64,000 nt of DNA. Source: Uranotaenia lowii (lineage: Eukaryota > Arthropoda > Insecta > Diptera > Culicidae). The notes beneath the pieces were generated by a model that was given only the letters and a program-made list of their open reading frames with translations, had not been told where the DNA came from and made no database searches. The first letter of the stretch is position 1. Every line of letters starts with the position of its first letter. The position numbers were made by a program, and so were the translations under genes. Below, one piece after another: positions 35,554-45,570 of this stretch. Location of the stretch: the NCBI RefSeq assembly GCF_029784155.1, contig NC_073693.1, positions 357,197,825-357,261,824 on the forward strand, in the 5' to 3' direction.

Positions 35554-35745
35554 ATGACGCGACATCGCCGAGCATATGCTTCGGTTTGCCTGGCCGGATT
35601 GCCTGTATTTGTGGCTATGCTATTTTTGTGCATCCTCATTGGAATCTACTTTGGATTTATGCAACGGAATCCGAGCACCGAAACGGAATATTTGATGGGT
35701 GCTGGTCTTTCCAATTGCGTTATCGTTGATAGCCAGGTGCGAATC
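35554..35745 (+). pseudogene. SLC5 transporter first coding exon, decayed copy
   Basis: The frame reads FVAMLFLCILIGIYFGFMQR and TETEYLMGAG, the first transmembrane helix and the following signature of SLC5 proteins. After a frameshift it continues VFPIALSLIA in a second frame, the start of helix 2. A donor-like ccag/gtgcga follows at about 35736. The shift breaks the protein. It matches the N-terminal region that is missing from the gene at 2251-4340 and lies on the same strand 33 kb downstream, so it is a partial duplicate, not its 5' end. Confidence 0.85.
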
Positions 35746-36191
35746 AGGATGCTTATTCAACGCCAGTTGTACTAACAAAGGTACCCAAGCAACCAAAAGT
35801 CTCGTTAAAAAGGTGGAACACAGCTTAATCAGCATAATCAATGTGCTGAAGTTCGTTTTATTCAGCCCAAAATTTAAGTTCTTATTGAAACTTTAAAGTT
35901 CCATTACAGACTTGAACGGCCTTCTATTCAGCCCACAAGTAAACGTTCAATCAGCGAAAACAAAAAAATAATTCTCCTCTCCTCTCTTACTTTGGTCACC
36001 ACCACCAGCCCATGTGGTGCTGCCGGTTTCTCGGCATCCATCTTTATTCCTCCCATCACCTCCCTCAATTGATCTTACTTAATTGCTTTGTTTTTAACTT
36101 TGTTCGATACATGCCAGCACGCCCGCCAGTTCGGCTACACAATTATTTGATTCGCTTACTCATGCGATTAAACAACCTAATGGAAAAAATT

Positions 36192-36265
36192 AGTCCTGGT
36201 ACCAGATTTGAACCCGATCCTGCGAGATGATAGCCAAACACGCTGCTACGACGTCACGCCTAGAC
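36192..36265 (-). other. tRNA-like segment (SINE head or tRNA relic)
   Basis: The minus strand reads a B box-like GGTTCAAATCT followed by ggtaccagg, preceded by an A box-like tagcagcgtgtttgg. Stems pair poorly, so this is a tRNA-derived relic rather than a working tRNA. Confidence 0.4.
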
Positions 36266-36734
36266 GTTGCTTTACCGGCAGCTAAAATTCGAAGTGGTTA
36301 TAAGCTTCCTAGAATACCCACAAGGGCAGCCAGCAGCGGAGACGCATGTTGATTATGACTAAGAAACATTACGAAACGGCGTATAATCAATCATCCGTTA
36401 AAATAATATCGGTTTAAAAAAAATGGGATTCCATGTTTATAACTCTTAAGCTAAAAATTATACAAATTCTTGAGTTTATCTTGAAATTTAATTAATGAAT
36501 TTCTTCAACTGACTTTCAATGTGTGATTAATTCGTGGTAAGTAAAAACAGTTGGACGAAATTTTATAAAGACAAAATATTTACATTTTTCACAAACAATA
36601 ATATGCGAGTTGCTTTAAGTTGTTCTGAGTTGAAGTTTCAATACAAACTATACATTTCAAGAATTTCCAAACTCCAAAAAATGTTTTATTTATTATATGC
36701 CCTTATGTGATGTTCGTTCACATTTCATATTAAT

Positions 36735-37180
36735 GAAATGGCGGACATGTCTCAAAATAGGTATTTGAGGAACTTTTTGGAACTTCGAGTCCATAGAAAG
36801 CTATTTGAGAACCAATTTCTAACTTTTATTTTGAATAATGCGATTGACATGTCACTAAAAAGGCTATTTGAGGAACTTCTTGGAACTTGAAGTTCACAGA
36901 TGGCTATTAGAGGTTCTTCTTTGAACTTGAAGTTCACAGAAGGCTATTTGAGACCTAATTTGTAACTTTTATACTGTGTGGATGCGATTGACATGCCACA
37001 AAAAAGGCTATTTGAGGAACTTCTTGAAACTTGAAGTCCACAGAAGGCTATTTGAGAACTAGTTTGTAACTTTTATACTGTGTGGATGCGATGGACATGT
37101 CACAAAATAAGCTATTCGAGGAACTTTTTGGAACTTCAAGTCCATAGAAGGCTTTTTGAGGAACCTTTTGTAACTTTCAT
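36735..37180 (+). repeat. Tandem repeat of about 102 bp inside the MITE
   Basis: Four units, each with gcgattgacatgtcacaaaa, ggctatttgaggaacttctt and aagttcacagaaggctattt. Spacings are 101, 144 and 102 bp; the long one contains an extra 42-bp partial duplication. Confidence 0.88.
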
Positions 37181-37292
37181 GCTTACATTTGAGAAAATTC
37201 GGTACCAAATCCCTTTAGAACCTTTGTTCAGCGAAATTCGAACTTTGGAGGCACGAGTTTAAGTAGATAAGAGACTTTTGGTTGCTTGGGTA

Positions 37293-37495
37293 TCCTATCG
37301 GTTGTTTCATTTCCGGCATAACGCTACTCGGACTTCTGACCGAGGTTTATTTCTTCTGGCATCCAGTACTTGTGCGTAGCACACGGTGTGGTCATGATGG
37401 GTTTCGTCATGGGGTTCGTCTATTGCCCGTATTCCAATTCGAGGGGTCCATTAACTTACATAAATTACAGTGAAACTATTTGTCATATTGTTTCA
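37293..37495 (+). pseudogene. SLC5 transporter second coding exon, decayed copy
   Basis: The frame reads CFISGITLLGLLTEVYFFW, the helix 2 signature of SLC5 proteins, then after a frameshift VVMMGFVMGFVYCP (helix 3), then after another shift LPVFQFE. It continues where 35554-35745 stops. A gtttcag acceptor-like site follows near 37490. No later exons of the copy were found. Confidence 0.85.
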
Positions 37496-37772
37496 GGGAG
37501 CCCCATTTAATGTTATAATTCCAATTTTCGAGTTTTGTTTCTCTCGATATCATTGATCTTGCACAGCATTAAAAAGGTTATTTGTCGAGCTTCATTTTCC
37601 ATCAAAAGATATTCAGTTATCTTTTTTTAGAATTGAGTATGTTATTGTTGAAATTTCAAAACTTTGCCAGAAATCTAGCTAAATAAAAAAAAATTATTGC
37701 AAAATGATTGTTAAAAAGCATTTTTTAAGGCATGATATTGGATAAAAAATAATCACAGGAAGCTCACGCTCC
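37496..37772. other. Spacer, no gene recognised
   Basis: AT-rich sequence between the SLC5 pseudogene and the DD37E element. Confidence 0.35.
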
Positions 37773-37906
37773 AAAGGGTTTCCACGATGAAATTTTCACA
37801 CACAAATTGATTCGCAAAATTCTAGTTTTCATCCAATTGCCATCAAATTTTCAGGGATTGAAAAATAACTATTGAACTTCATTTTACCATTTAACTCGTA
37901 TTTTAT

Positions 37907-38683
37907 TTACAGTCCATACGCAAATGCCCGAACCTTGGCCTTAACCCCGGCCATAAGACTCTGCACAACCTGTGAATCAATAGTTTTTTGCATGTAATTT
38001 CTTCAGTTCGTCGACTGTCTTCACTAGCTTAGGTCGTTTAAGAAGGTGTTGCTTCATAATCGCCCAGTACTTCTCGATGGGGCGGAGCTCCGGAGTGTTG
38101 GGAGGGTTGAACATTTTCGGCACGAAATTGGCCTTATTGTCTGCATATCACTTCTGCACGTGCCCAATCCGGCTAGAAGATTGTTGGGCCTTCAGGGCTT
38201 CAGGAAATGAAGCAGCCGCTTCTGGAGGCACTCTTTCATGTAAGGTGCACTCCGCTTCCCGCACGTGCAGATGGCTTGCCAAACCAGGAATTTATTCGCA
38301 AATTTGGACATCATCTGAGTGTGGACATACTCCGGAACGCTGAACTTATCCTTGGCCGTGAAAAACTGGTTGCCGGGGATCTGTTTGAAGTCCGACTTCA
38401 CATAGGTTTCGTCGTCCATGATGCAGCATTCAACTTTCGTCTGCATGTTGAGGTACAATTTCCTGGCACGGGTTTTTGCGGACTTGTTCTGCTACTCGTC
38501 GCCTCAGTTTTGGCCTTTTAGACAAAACTTCGGCTTAGGTGTAGCTTCTAAGTCACATCCCGAACGGAGGCGTTCGGGTTTCGGTTGAAGGCCCCAACAT
38601 CCTTGTTCAATTGATGAATGCGCAAGATTTTATTACGCACGAGCTGTTCTTTCGACACAATTTCCACGAGTTTTGATCACAGG
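37907..38683 (-). pseudogene. DD37E Tc1/mariner transposase
   Basis: Read on the minus strand: SKEQLVRNKILRIHQLN near the N-terminus, then the first catalytic aspartate in ECCIMDDETYVKSDFKQ, then KFLVWQAICTCGKRSAP and MKECLQKRLL, then NPPNTPELRPIEKYWAIMKQ with the catalytic glutamate, ending at a TAA (37907). This is the DD37E family known from mosquitoes. Stops and frameshifts break it in several places, and the stretch with the second aspartate (PDxAxxHY in relatives) is lost. The transposase is dead. Confidence 0.88.
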
Positions 38684-38763
38684 ACTTTAAAGCATGCAGG
38701 ATGTAAACCAATGCACTATGAACTAAATCCACCCAAATTTTCATTGATTTAAATTCGTACCCA

Positions 38764-41700
38764 ACGCACAAAAAGAAATTCAATATCTTTCGTCCTACAT
38801 GAACCAAATCTATGAAAATATACTTTCCTTTTGTAAAAATTTTCGGAGAATCGATTGGACATAGTTTAAAAACGCCGTACAAGCTTACGAACGGAGATCT
38901 AGTGCCTTTTTAATCCCTAATTCCTCTATATTTTGTAAACATTCCAGAAAAAACACTGATTTGAACTAGAGAATATTAACGAAAACAGACCTATCGTGTG
39001 TAATTTCTACTGAGGAAATAAATAAAGGCTGTTTGAGCCACCGCACGCTTCAGAAAATGGAGAGTTATGCTGTTTTTTACCTTCAATTCCCCTATATTTT
39101 TCAAATCGTTAAGAAAACGCATGTTCGGACTGGAATTTTTTGAATCAAATGGGGACGTATCTTGTGCGGTTTTTTCCGAGGAATCCAATAAAGGCTATTT
39201 GAGCCACCGCACGCTTCGGAAAATGGAGTTATGGCTGTTTCATTCGATTTCTCAGAAAAAAATCACACAAGATACAACCAAGGTTGCCGGTTGTGTTTTT
39301 TGAGAAAAAAAAAAAATCTGACTTTCTGTGATTTTACCCAAAAATTCTGTGATGGTCTTCTGTGATGCTATTTCCTTTAATAGCATTGAAAGTTCATGAT
39401 AAATTGGGTCTTTTTTTACATTGAAGTTGAGTAGAATCAATTAAAATTACCAATTCTATCATACTTCACTGAGTAACAAAGTTTAAATCTAAATTTAATG
39501 TTGGCCAAACAAACTATAATTTTGAAAATCCATTTAAAATTCTAAGATTCTGTGAAATCTGTGAATTTTTCAAAATTCTGTGTTCTGTGACACAGAATCT
39601 GTGATGAAAATTTGCTCGAAATTCTGTGAAATTACAGATTTTTTCTATGATTTCGGCAACCTTGGATACAACCCATTTGGTTTAAAATGTTCAAGTCCGA
39701 ACAAGTTTTTTCTGAAATAATTGAAAAATATTGGGGAATTGAGGGTAAAAACAGCAATAACTCCATTTTCGGTGAAGCGCGCGGTGGCTCAAACAGCCTT
39801 CATTCGGTTCCTCAGAAAAAATACACACGATAGGTCTGTTTTCGTTAATATTCTCTTCACGGTAAATAAAGTTACTCTGTTCTGTATAAAAATCCATACA
39901 GATTCGAGAAAAGTGTCTCCACTTAGTTTTATGTTTGGGCGCTTTACACAGAGCGTGAGCAAAAAGCACACAATCGAAAGCTTTCAGCCAGTTAGTCAAT
40001 TCTGTATATTTTGACATGGGGATGCCCATGCATTTCCAAGATTTCTTCAGAAAAGTAAAAAATTAATGATATTTCTCAAAAAAAAAAAGATATAAAAATT
40101 TCTTCTTCTGCGTAGCAATAAAATTTTTATTCTCGATTCAATATATAAACCGGTCATCCGAGTGCCGGAACACTGTTTTTAATTTCTTTTTCAATTTTAT
40201 TTCGGCAGGAATAAAAAAGCAATCATTAGCTCAACTTGAAATATCAACTGGTACCGATTCACGTCTATGTCGCCGAACCAAAATGCCAAAAGGAAAGAAG
40301 AATCTGCAAAAAGAGTTTTGAATAATTGTTATTATTAGATATAGTAAACAAATCAGTCACAACTGTTACCAAATTAATTTAAAATAGGATTTTGTAAATA
40401 AAATGATATTTGGAAATTGAAAATATTTCAGCTCTATTTTCAAGTAGAGTTTCAACTAAAATTTATTTTTTTGACTTTGTTATATTGGACATCTTAATGT
40501 TTGTCTGATTGAAAACTAAGATTATCTTTTAGGGGTTTTAAATATACCTTTTAGAACAGTTCCGATAAGCTGACCAAAATTCAACGACCTGTTCTCTCAA
40601 GCTTGCAGGGTGGATTTTAGCTGTGGATAAAATCAAAACTTAATGAATATTTTTTACCAAAATATTAGAAAGCAAAATCAGGGTGTTGAATCAAATGTTA
40701 TTCAAAAGATTGGGAAAGTGAAGGAAAAAAATGATATCAGACTGCATTTTAGTTTCATTTTGCAGTCCAAATTCTCATGAAGTTTAATATCTATTTTATA
40801 ATTCCACGCATTATCCTATCTTTTATGGGACTTGTTTACTTTAATAATACTCACATTTTTGTACAGATGGGAATGCAGTACAGAGATCAATTTCTCGGTT
40901 TCAATTTGGCTCCCTTTTCAAGAATCCACCGCCATCGCTCCCAGACACAGTCCGGTTTCGGTTTATCTTTAAGGGAGAGTTGTGACATTTAGTAAAATAA
41001 AGACCGAATTCTTACCTAAAAATCTGTAGTTGACCACACCCAGGAAACGGAATTTTTTCCGTGTGATTTGAAACCACAGTGCCTGTCGTTAACCGTATGT
41101 TGTTCGGTCTCATATTTATATTTTTAATGGCCGCAGCTGGCTTATTTTTCGCCCTTCACGCAAAAGAATCGCCCTCAGATTACTGGATGACTCTCCGGTA
41201 AATCCACCGCTTTAGTTTTCCAAAATTAGTCCTTGATTTTTCCCGAAACCTTGTATCGACCATTTCGCAGGATTCCGTTCGCGATGTTCCAGCACCAGTA
41301 GATTTTTTAGTTTTTTAGTTTTTTGTACCCGCTATTTCCGCCGAATTCTGATAGCTAAACTCTAAAAAGTTAATTCACGGACCTCCATGAATGTTTTTTT
41401 TTTCTTATTAATTGTTTTCTTCTTGCTCTTTTTTTCATTAAAATGCAGAAAAAGCTCACAATTAGCTTTGAACATCCCTGTTCAACAGATTCCAACAACA
41501 GCAAACTTTTTATACAGAGCTGCATAATCGAGTTTTAGTTCAAAAAATGTATATTGGCAACCCAAAACTACTCAAAACTGAATTGAGGATATACAAATTT
41601 TGAGCAACTACCGATTAGTTATTTTGAAGGTGTAATCACAAGACATTTTATGAATAACTCAATTTTTCCGTGTTGTTCGAATCAGTGTTTTTTCTGGAAT

Positions 41701-41870
41701 GTTTACAAAATATAGAGGGAATTAGGGGTTAAAAAAGGCACTATATCTCCGTTCGTAAGCTTTTTACGGCGTTTAAAACTATGTCCAATCGATTCTCCGG
41801 AAATTTTAACATAAGGAAAGTATATTTTCATAGATTTGGTTCATGTAGGACGAAAGATATTGAATTTCTT
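38764..41870. mobile_element. Insertion bounded by about 195-bp inverted repeats
   Basis: 38764-38962 and 41681-41870 are inverted copies, beginning/ending with aagaaattcaatatctttcg and its complement. Inside, 38967-39150 is again an inverted copy of about 39673-39862 (gagaatattaacgaaaacag and complement), and 39175-39240 repeats a block of the former in direct orientation. Multiple nested hairpins result. No transposase or other gene is seen; 39863-41680 between the arms is AT-rich with no recognised content. Confidence 0.7.
39279..39664. mobile_element. 386-bp hAT-like MITE with 8-bp target duplication
   Basis: Ends are perfect 11-bp inverted repeats (CAAGGTTGCCG and CGGCAACCTTG). The 8-bp target duplication GATACAAC flanks both sides (39271-39278, 39665-39672), as expected for hAT transposons. 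The inside is rich in tctgtgatt/attctgtga phrases and noncoding. It interrupts an inverted-repeat arm, so it is the youngest layer here. Confidence 0.93.
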
Positions 41871-42059
41871 CGCGGTTTGTACACTTTTTTCCATATTGTG
41901 CAACGGTTAAAAAATTAGAGCAATTTCATAGTGTGGCAATTTCATCGTGGACACCCTTTTCCAATTGAAAGCCACATTTTGTATGAAAGCAAAGGGGTTT
42001 AAGTGCAGTACTTATACCCCTTTGGCTCCAAAGTCCTTCTACACGCTCATTTTTTTAAA

Positions 42060-42928
42060 CCATTTATTGTTAAAAAATAACCATTTTATGGTTTTCGATA
42101 ATGGCAGCAACACTGGCGATGAGCTGAAGGGCAAAGAGGAATCAAAACTGATGACCATGTAGAACAACGTGACATTTGGCTGGAGCAGTAAATTAAAGAC
42201 CAATTTTTCCGAAGGAACAACCGCTGTGGCTGTTGGGACCGATGGTACCATCAGAAATCCCCCCCCCCCCCCCCCCCCCTCCGCTCCCCGGCCCAGCGTC
42301 GAATAAAAATTCGCGTAGAACTGACGAGTGCCAGTTTGGAAACCATTAACATGTTTTTGAACAGCAGCAGGTTCAGATGAGACAGTCTTCCTCGGAAATT
42401 TATGTGGAAAGCCCTGCGGAAGAAACGAAGACCGATGCCATCGAAGATAGGAGCTCGGAAACAATAGTGGAGGAAGAAGGTTGCATGATCCGATCGGGAC
42501 AGATGTTGTTGGCGCAAAAGTTTAATTACGCATTTCCTAGGCCGCAGCTGGCGCTGAAACTCGGTGGCTGAGCAGTTCAGATTAAATTACAACACTCACA
42601 ACTATGAGGATGGCCAATTCTCTGGGGAAGGAATCTAGCAAGAAACCGGGTGACTGGTACCGACGTTAATCTTGTTGGTACCTTTGCGGCTAGGAACGAA
42701 AAAGTTGAATTCCATCTACGGCGATTGTATAAAGGCAATGCTTATTTTGGATAACTGTATCGGTATAATCGGAGGTCGACCAAAACATATCACTTTATTT
42801 TATTGGATATCAAAATCAAGGTAGGTATCTATATTGTACATACTGTTAAAAGATAATAAATTTTAATATTCATTGAAAATTAATCTTTTTAGAGAATAAA
42901 CTAATCCATTTGGATCCGCACTACTGCC
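42060..42928 (+). pseudogene. ATG4-like autophagy protease fragment (pseudogene)
   Basis: Pieces of one protein appear in order across frames: NNVTFGWSSKLKTNFS with an in-frame TAG just before; then, after a shift, FPKEQPLWLLG; then EEEGCMIRSGQMLLAQ (the catalytic-cysteine region, GWGC in the family); then SLGKESSKKPGDWYR; then VPLRLGTKKLN and IKAMLILDNCIGIIGGRPKH; then LIHLDPHYC with the catalytic Asp and His region. The family is the ATG4 cysteine protease that processes Atg8. A 72-nt intron (42821-42892) with GT/AG borders is retained, so this is a DNA-level copy. A 21-base C run interrupts it. Several shifts and stops make it nonfunctional. It ends abruptly at the HYC motif and joins a dynein fragment. 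Confidence 0.85.
42259..42279 (+). repeat. Poly-C run of 21
   Basis: Twenty-one consecutive C within the ATG4 pseudogene, followed by tccgctccccggccc. Unusual in this AT-rich window; may be a sequencing-difficult site and its length may be imprecise. Confidence 0.85.
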
Positions 42929-43453
42929 ACAACAACTTTGCAGCAGAGGAAGAGAAAAGGATTCGAGTCATCGAAGAAGTCGGGGAAAAAGCCAAAATTT
43001 TTCAAAGAAGACCTGCGCAAAGCAGAGCCAGCTTTGCTTGCCGCACAACAGGCCTTGGACACCTTGGACAAAACCAATCTGACTGAGCTGAAATCCTTCG
43101 GATATCCACCAGAACAGGTGGTGAAAGTTTGCTCTGCTGTGTTGGTTCCATTCTCACAGAAAGGGAAAATTCCCAAAAATCGTAGCTGGAAGGCATGTAA
43201 ACTGATGATGAACAATGTGGGATAGTTTTTGGGCGATTTGATATACCTACTACGACAAAGAACACATTCACCCGGAGGTCATCAAAGCGTAGCAAAAGTA
43301 CTATAAAGATACGGACTTCGATCCGGACAAGATTCGGGCGAAATCGGCGGCAGCTGCTGGACTCTATGGCTGGGTCATCAACATCCACAAGTTTTATCAG
43401 GTTGTGGAGCCTAAACAGCGAGCCCTGAACGAAGCTGCTAAACGAAATCGCTA
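42929..43453 (+). pseudogene. Axonemal dynein heavy-chain fragment (pseudogene)
   Basis: From 42929 one frame reads VIEEVGEKAKIFQ, then after a shift EDLRKAEPALLAAQQALDTL and NLTELKSFGYPPEQV, then KIPKNRSWKACKLMM, then after another shift YDKEHIHPEVIKA, a TAG stop, [20 protein letters not shown] and [20 protein letters not shown]. This is the region around the microtubule-binding stalk of outer-arm dynein heavy chains. There is no intron in 520 bp. Two frameshifts and a nonsense codon show it is dead. It follows directly on the ATG4 fragment in the same orientation. Confidence 0.9.
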
Positions 43454-44239
43454 AAGAAATAACAGTAAATCCTCTAAAAATCTTGATTTTTTTTCATTTT
43501 TTCTGAAATTTTCTATAATTTAATGAAATACTAGAAATGCTTCTTCAAAATGTGGCTCAATAACAACCATTTTCCAACTTTTTGGCATTTTTTTTTTCTT
43601 GGTTCATCACTTCTCAGGAGAAGGTAAAAACCGATTTCTATGCGAAAAGTCAAAAAATCACTTAACGCGGAAAGGTGTGAAAATGGTTACTTTTCAACGA
43701 TAATTGGTTAATGAAATTTGAGCATGTAAGGTATGAACATAAGAACAATACACACTCTTTTGCTAACGTGATGTCCAGAAAGTAGAGTTTTTTTTTATCG
43801 GGACCAAAAAAAAAATAAATTACCTTTTCTTTCGAACAGTTGATGATGATTTAAAATTTACTACCAACTGTGATTCATCTCGTTTCTTTTAGTAATAATT
43901 GTAGTGGAAATCTTATTATTATTATTTGAACCACCAATGAGTGGATCGCAAATTCTTGATTTCTGGATATATGAAGTGTGTCACGGATTTAAGGCTTATA
44001 CAAATGCTTGAAACTACAAAAATGTATTTGTACGAGATAGTTGGGTTAATATTGAAGCGCCTTTCGTTGATTCACTTCTAAAAATCAACTCATAGTGACT
44101 GCAAGTCCCTTTCCAATGGTCAATTGATCAGGCAAAGGCGTACGAAACATGTAGTGATTGAAATTTAATGGAAAAATACCTTACACGAATTATTATAAAA
44201 TTAATCCTGAGAAAAATCTTTGTTTAGAGAAATTAACTA
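43454..44239. other. Intergenic region, no gene recognised
   Basis: AT-rich sequence with no protein-like frame. Confidence 0.35.
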
Positions 44240-45246
44240 ATTACCATCAAGTCACCATTCACCGCCCAGACACCATTTACCGCCCAAAATCACCCTTTTG
44301 TGTGTATTTCGAAAAAACTGGAATTTTTTCTCCAAAAATAAGACCTGTGTTCTGTGTCGGCATCTTTGTTCGACCATTTCATTGAAAAATCATCACTTAA
44401 TTATGCTAACTATAGCCAGAAATAAAATATTTGGTTTTTCGTTTCCGGTCAAATTATTGAATTCGACGCCTGTTAGCGAACTAAGCATAACTGTGCTCCT
44501 AGGGAAAAAAGGGGTTTTGTTTACTAAATAGTACCTATTTGTCCTACAATCGACTTGAAGCAATAGTTTGATTTTTGTAGAATAGATTTGCATCGGAAAA
44601 TTTTCGATTTTTTCAATAGTTGTTGTTTTTTGAAGCCTTTAGCGATGGGCGGTAATTGGTGTATAAATAAAAGTGTGGGTTCCTAATTACCGGTCACGCA
44701 CAATTTCTTTGTTTTTAACGCATGTATTGTGTCAAAAGTGTAAATTGTAAGAAGCATTTAGTTTGATTACGTTAGAAAATGATGTTTTATCGCTGAAAGT
44801 AACCGATTACTTGAGGCTGTTTGCCGGGAATCATCATTTTGTCAGTCAACGCACTTTGTTAAAATTTGTACAAAATTTGCGGGAAAGATTTCACAAAATG
44901 TATTCTCTCAAAATCCAAAATATGGTTTTGACAGCTCGTTACATGGACAATATTAAAAAGAACAGTTTCCGTGTTGTTAGATAGTTTTTCCTTAAGAAAA
45001 CATTATCGATACTCGAAAAAGTCGAGTGGGCGGTAATAGGGCCAGTTGAACACCTTAACGTTTAGTTAATTATTTTTAAAAGCGTATATTTTTCGCATTC
45101 CACTAAATTTTTTTTTCAAAGTAGAGCAGTTTTGAGATGTATTGGAAAAGAAAGCGAATAAAAATCTGCCGTCGTTTTTTTATTACACATGTTTGAAGTT
45201 GAAAAACCGCTTAACTGGGCGGTAGATGGTGACATGATGGTAGATG
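44240..45246. mobile_element. About 1-kb inverted-repeat element with GGGCGGTAAT motifs
   Basis: The left end (taccatcaagtcaccattca then ccgcccag, from 44240) is an inverted copy of the right end (ctgggcggtagatggtgaca, to 45246), about 30 bp with a few mismatches. The GGGCGGTAAT motif recurs inside near 44645 and 45025. Short open frames inside have no recognisable domain. Confidence 0.55.
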
Positions 45247-45570
45247 TTGAAAAGACAATGTCGAATTTTAGACAACAAATCTCTTAACTTTATGTCAATA
45301 CCAGAGCACCATCAAAACAGCCAAAAATAATCGAATTGTAGAACAAAAATTATTTGATTCTTGTAGAAATAAATATTTATGTTTTCTTACCCATATCAAC
45401 AAGATCAAAATAGCTGAATGTCAAAATTTGTTTATGGCAAAAGGGTATAAGTGTCAAAATAAAAAAAAATAAATGAACGTCAAATAATTTTTTTTTTGTG
45501 AAAATTTCTAAATTGCATTGTTTTCATTTAAAACTAATCATTCTCATGAAAAAAGTTCATGAAAATATAT

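Larger units (their letters stand above)
35782..37292. mobile_element. TA-flanked 1.5-kb MITE with perfect 22-bp ends
   Basis: The 22 bases at 35782-35803 (TACCCAAGCAACCAAAAG then TCTC) are the exact complement of 37271-37292. Reading the outer TA on each side as the target duplication, the element is 35784-37290 with 20-bp ends starting CCCAAGCAACC, in the manner of Tc1/mariner-type insertions. It holds a tRNA-like segment and a tandem array of about 102 bp but no transposase. It separates two pieces of the SLC5 pseudogene, so it landed in the copy's intron. Confidence 0.92.
37773..41960. mobile_element. DD37E mariner-like element interrupted by a 3-kb insertion
   Basis: The left end (AAAGGGTTTCCACGATGAAA from 37773) and the right end (complement of AAAAGGGTGTCCACGATGAA, ending 41960) are inverted copies that continue for about 28 bp. 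Such elements are normally about 1.3 kb; here the ends are 4.2 kb apart because about 3.1 kb bounded by its own inverted repeats (38764-41870) sits between the transposase gene and the right end. Confidence 0.75.
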
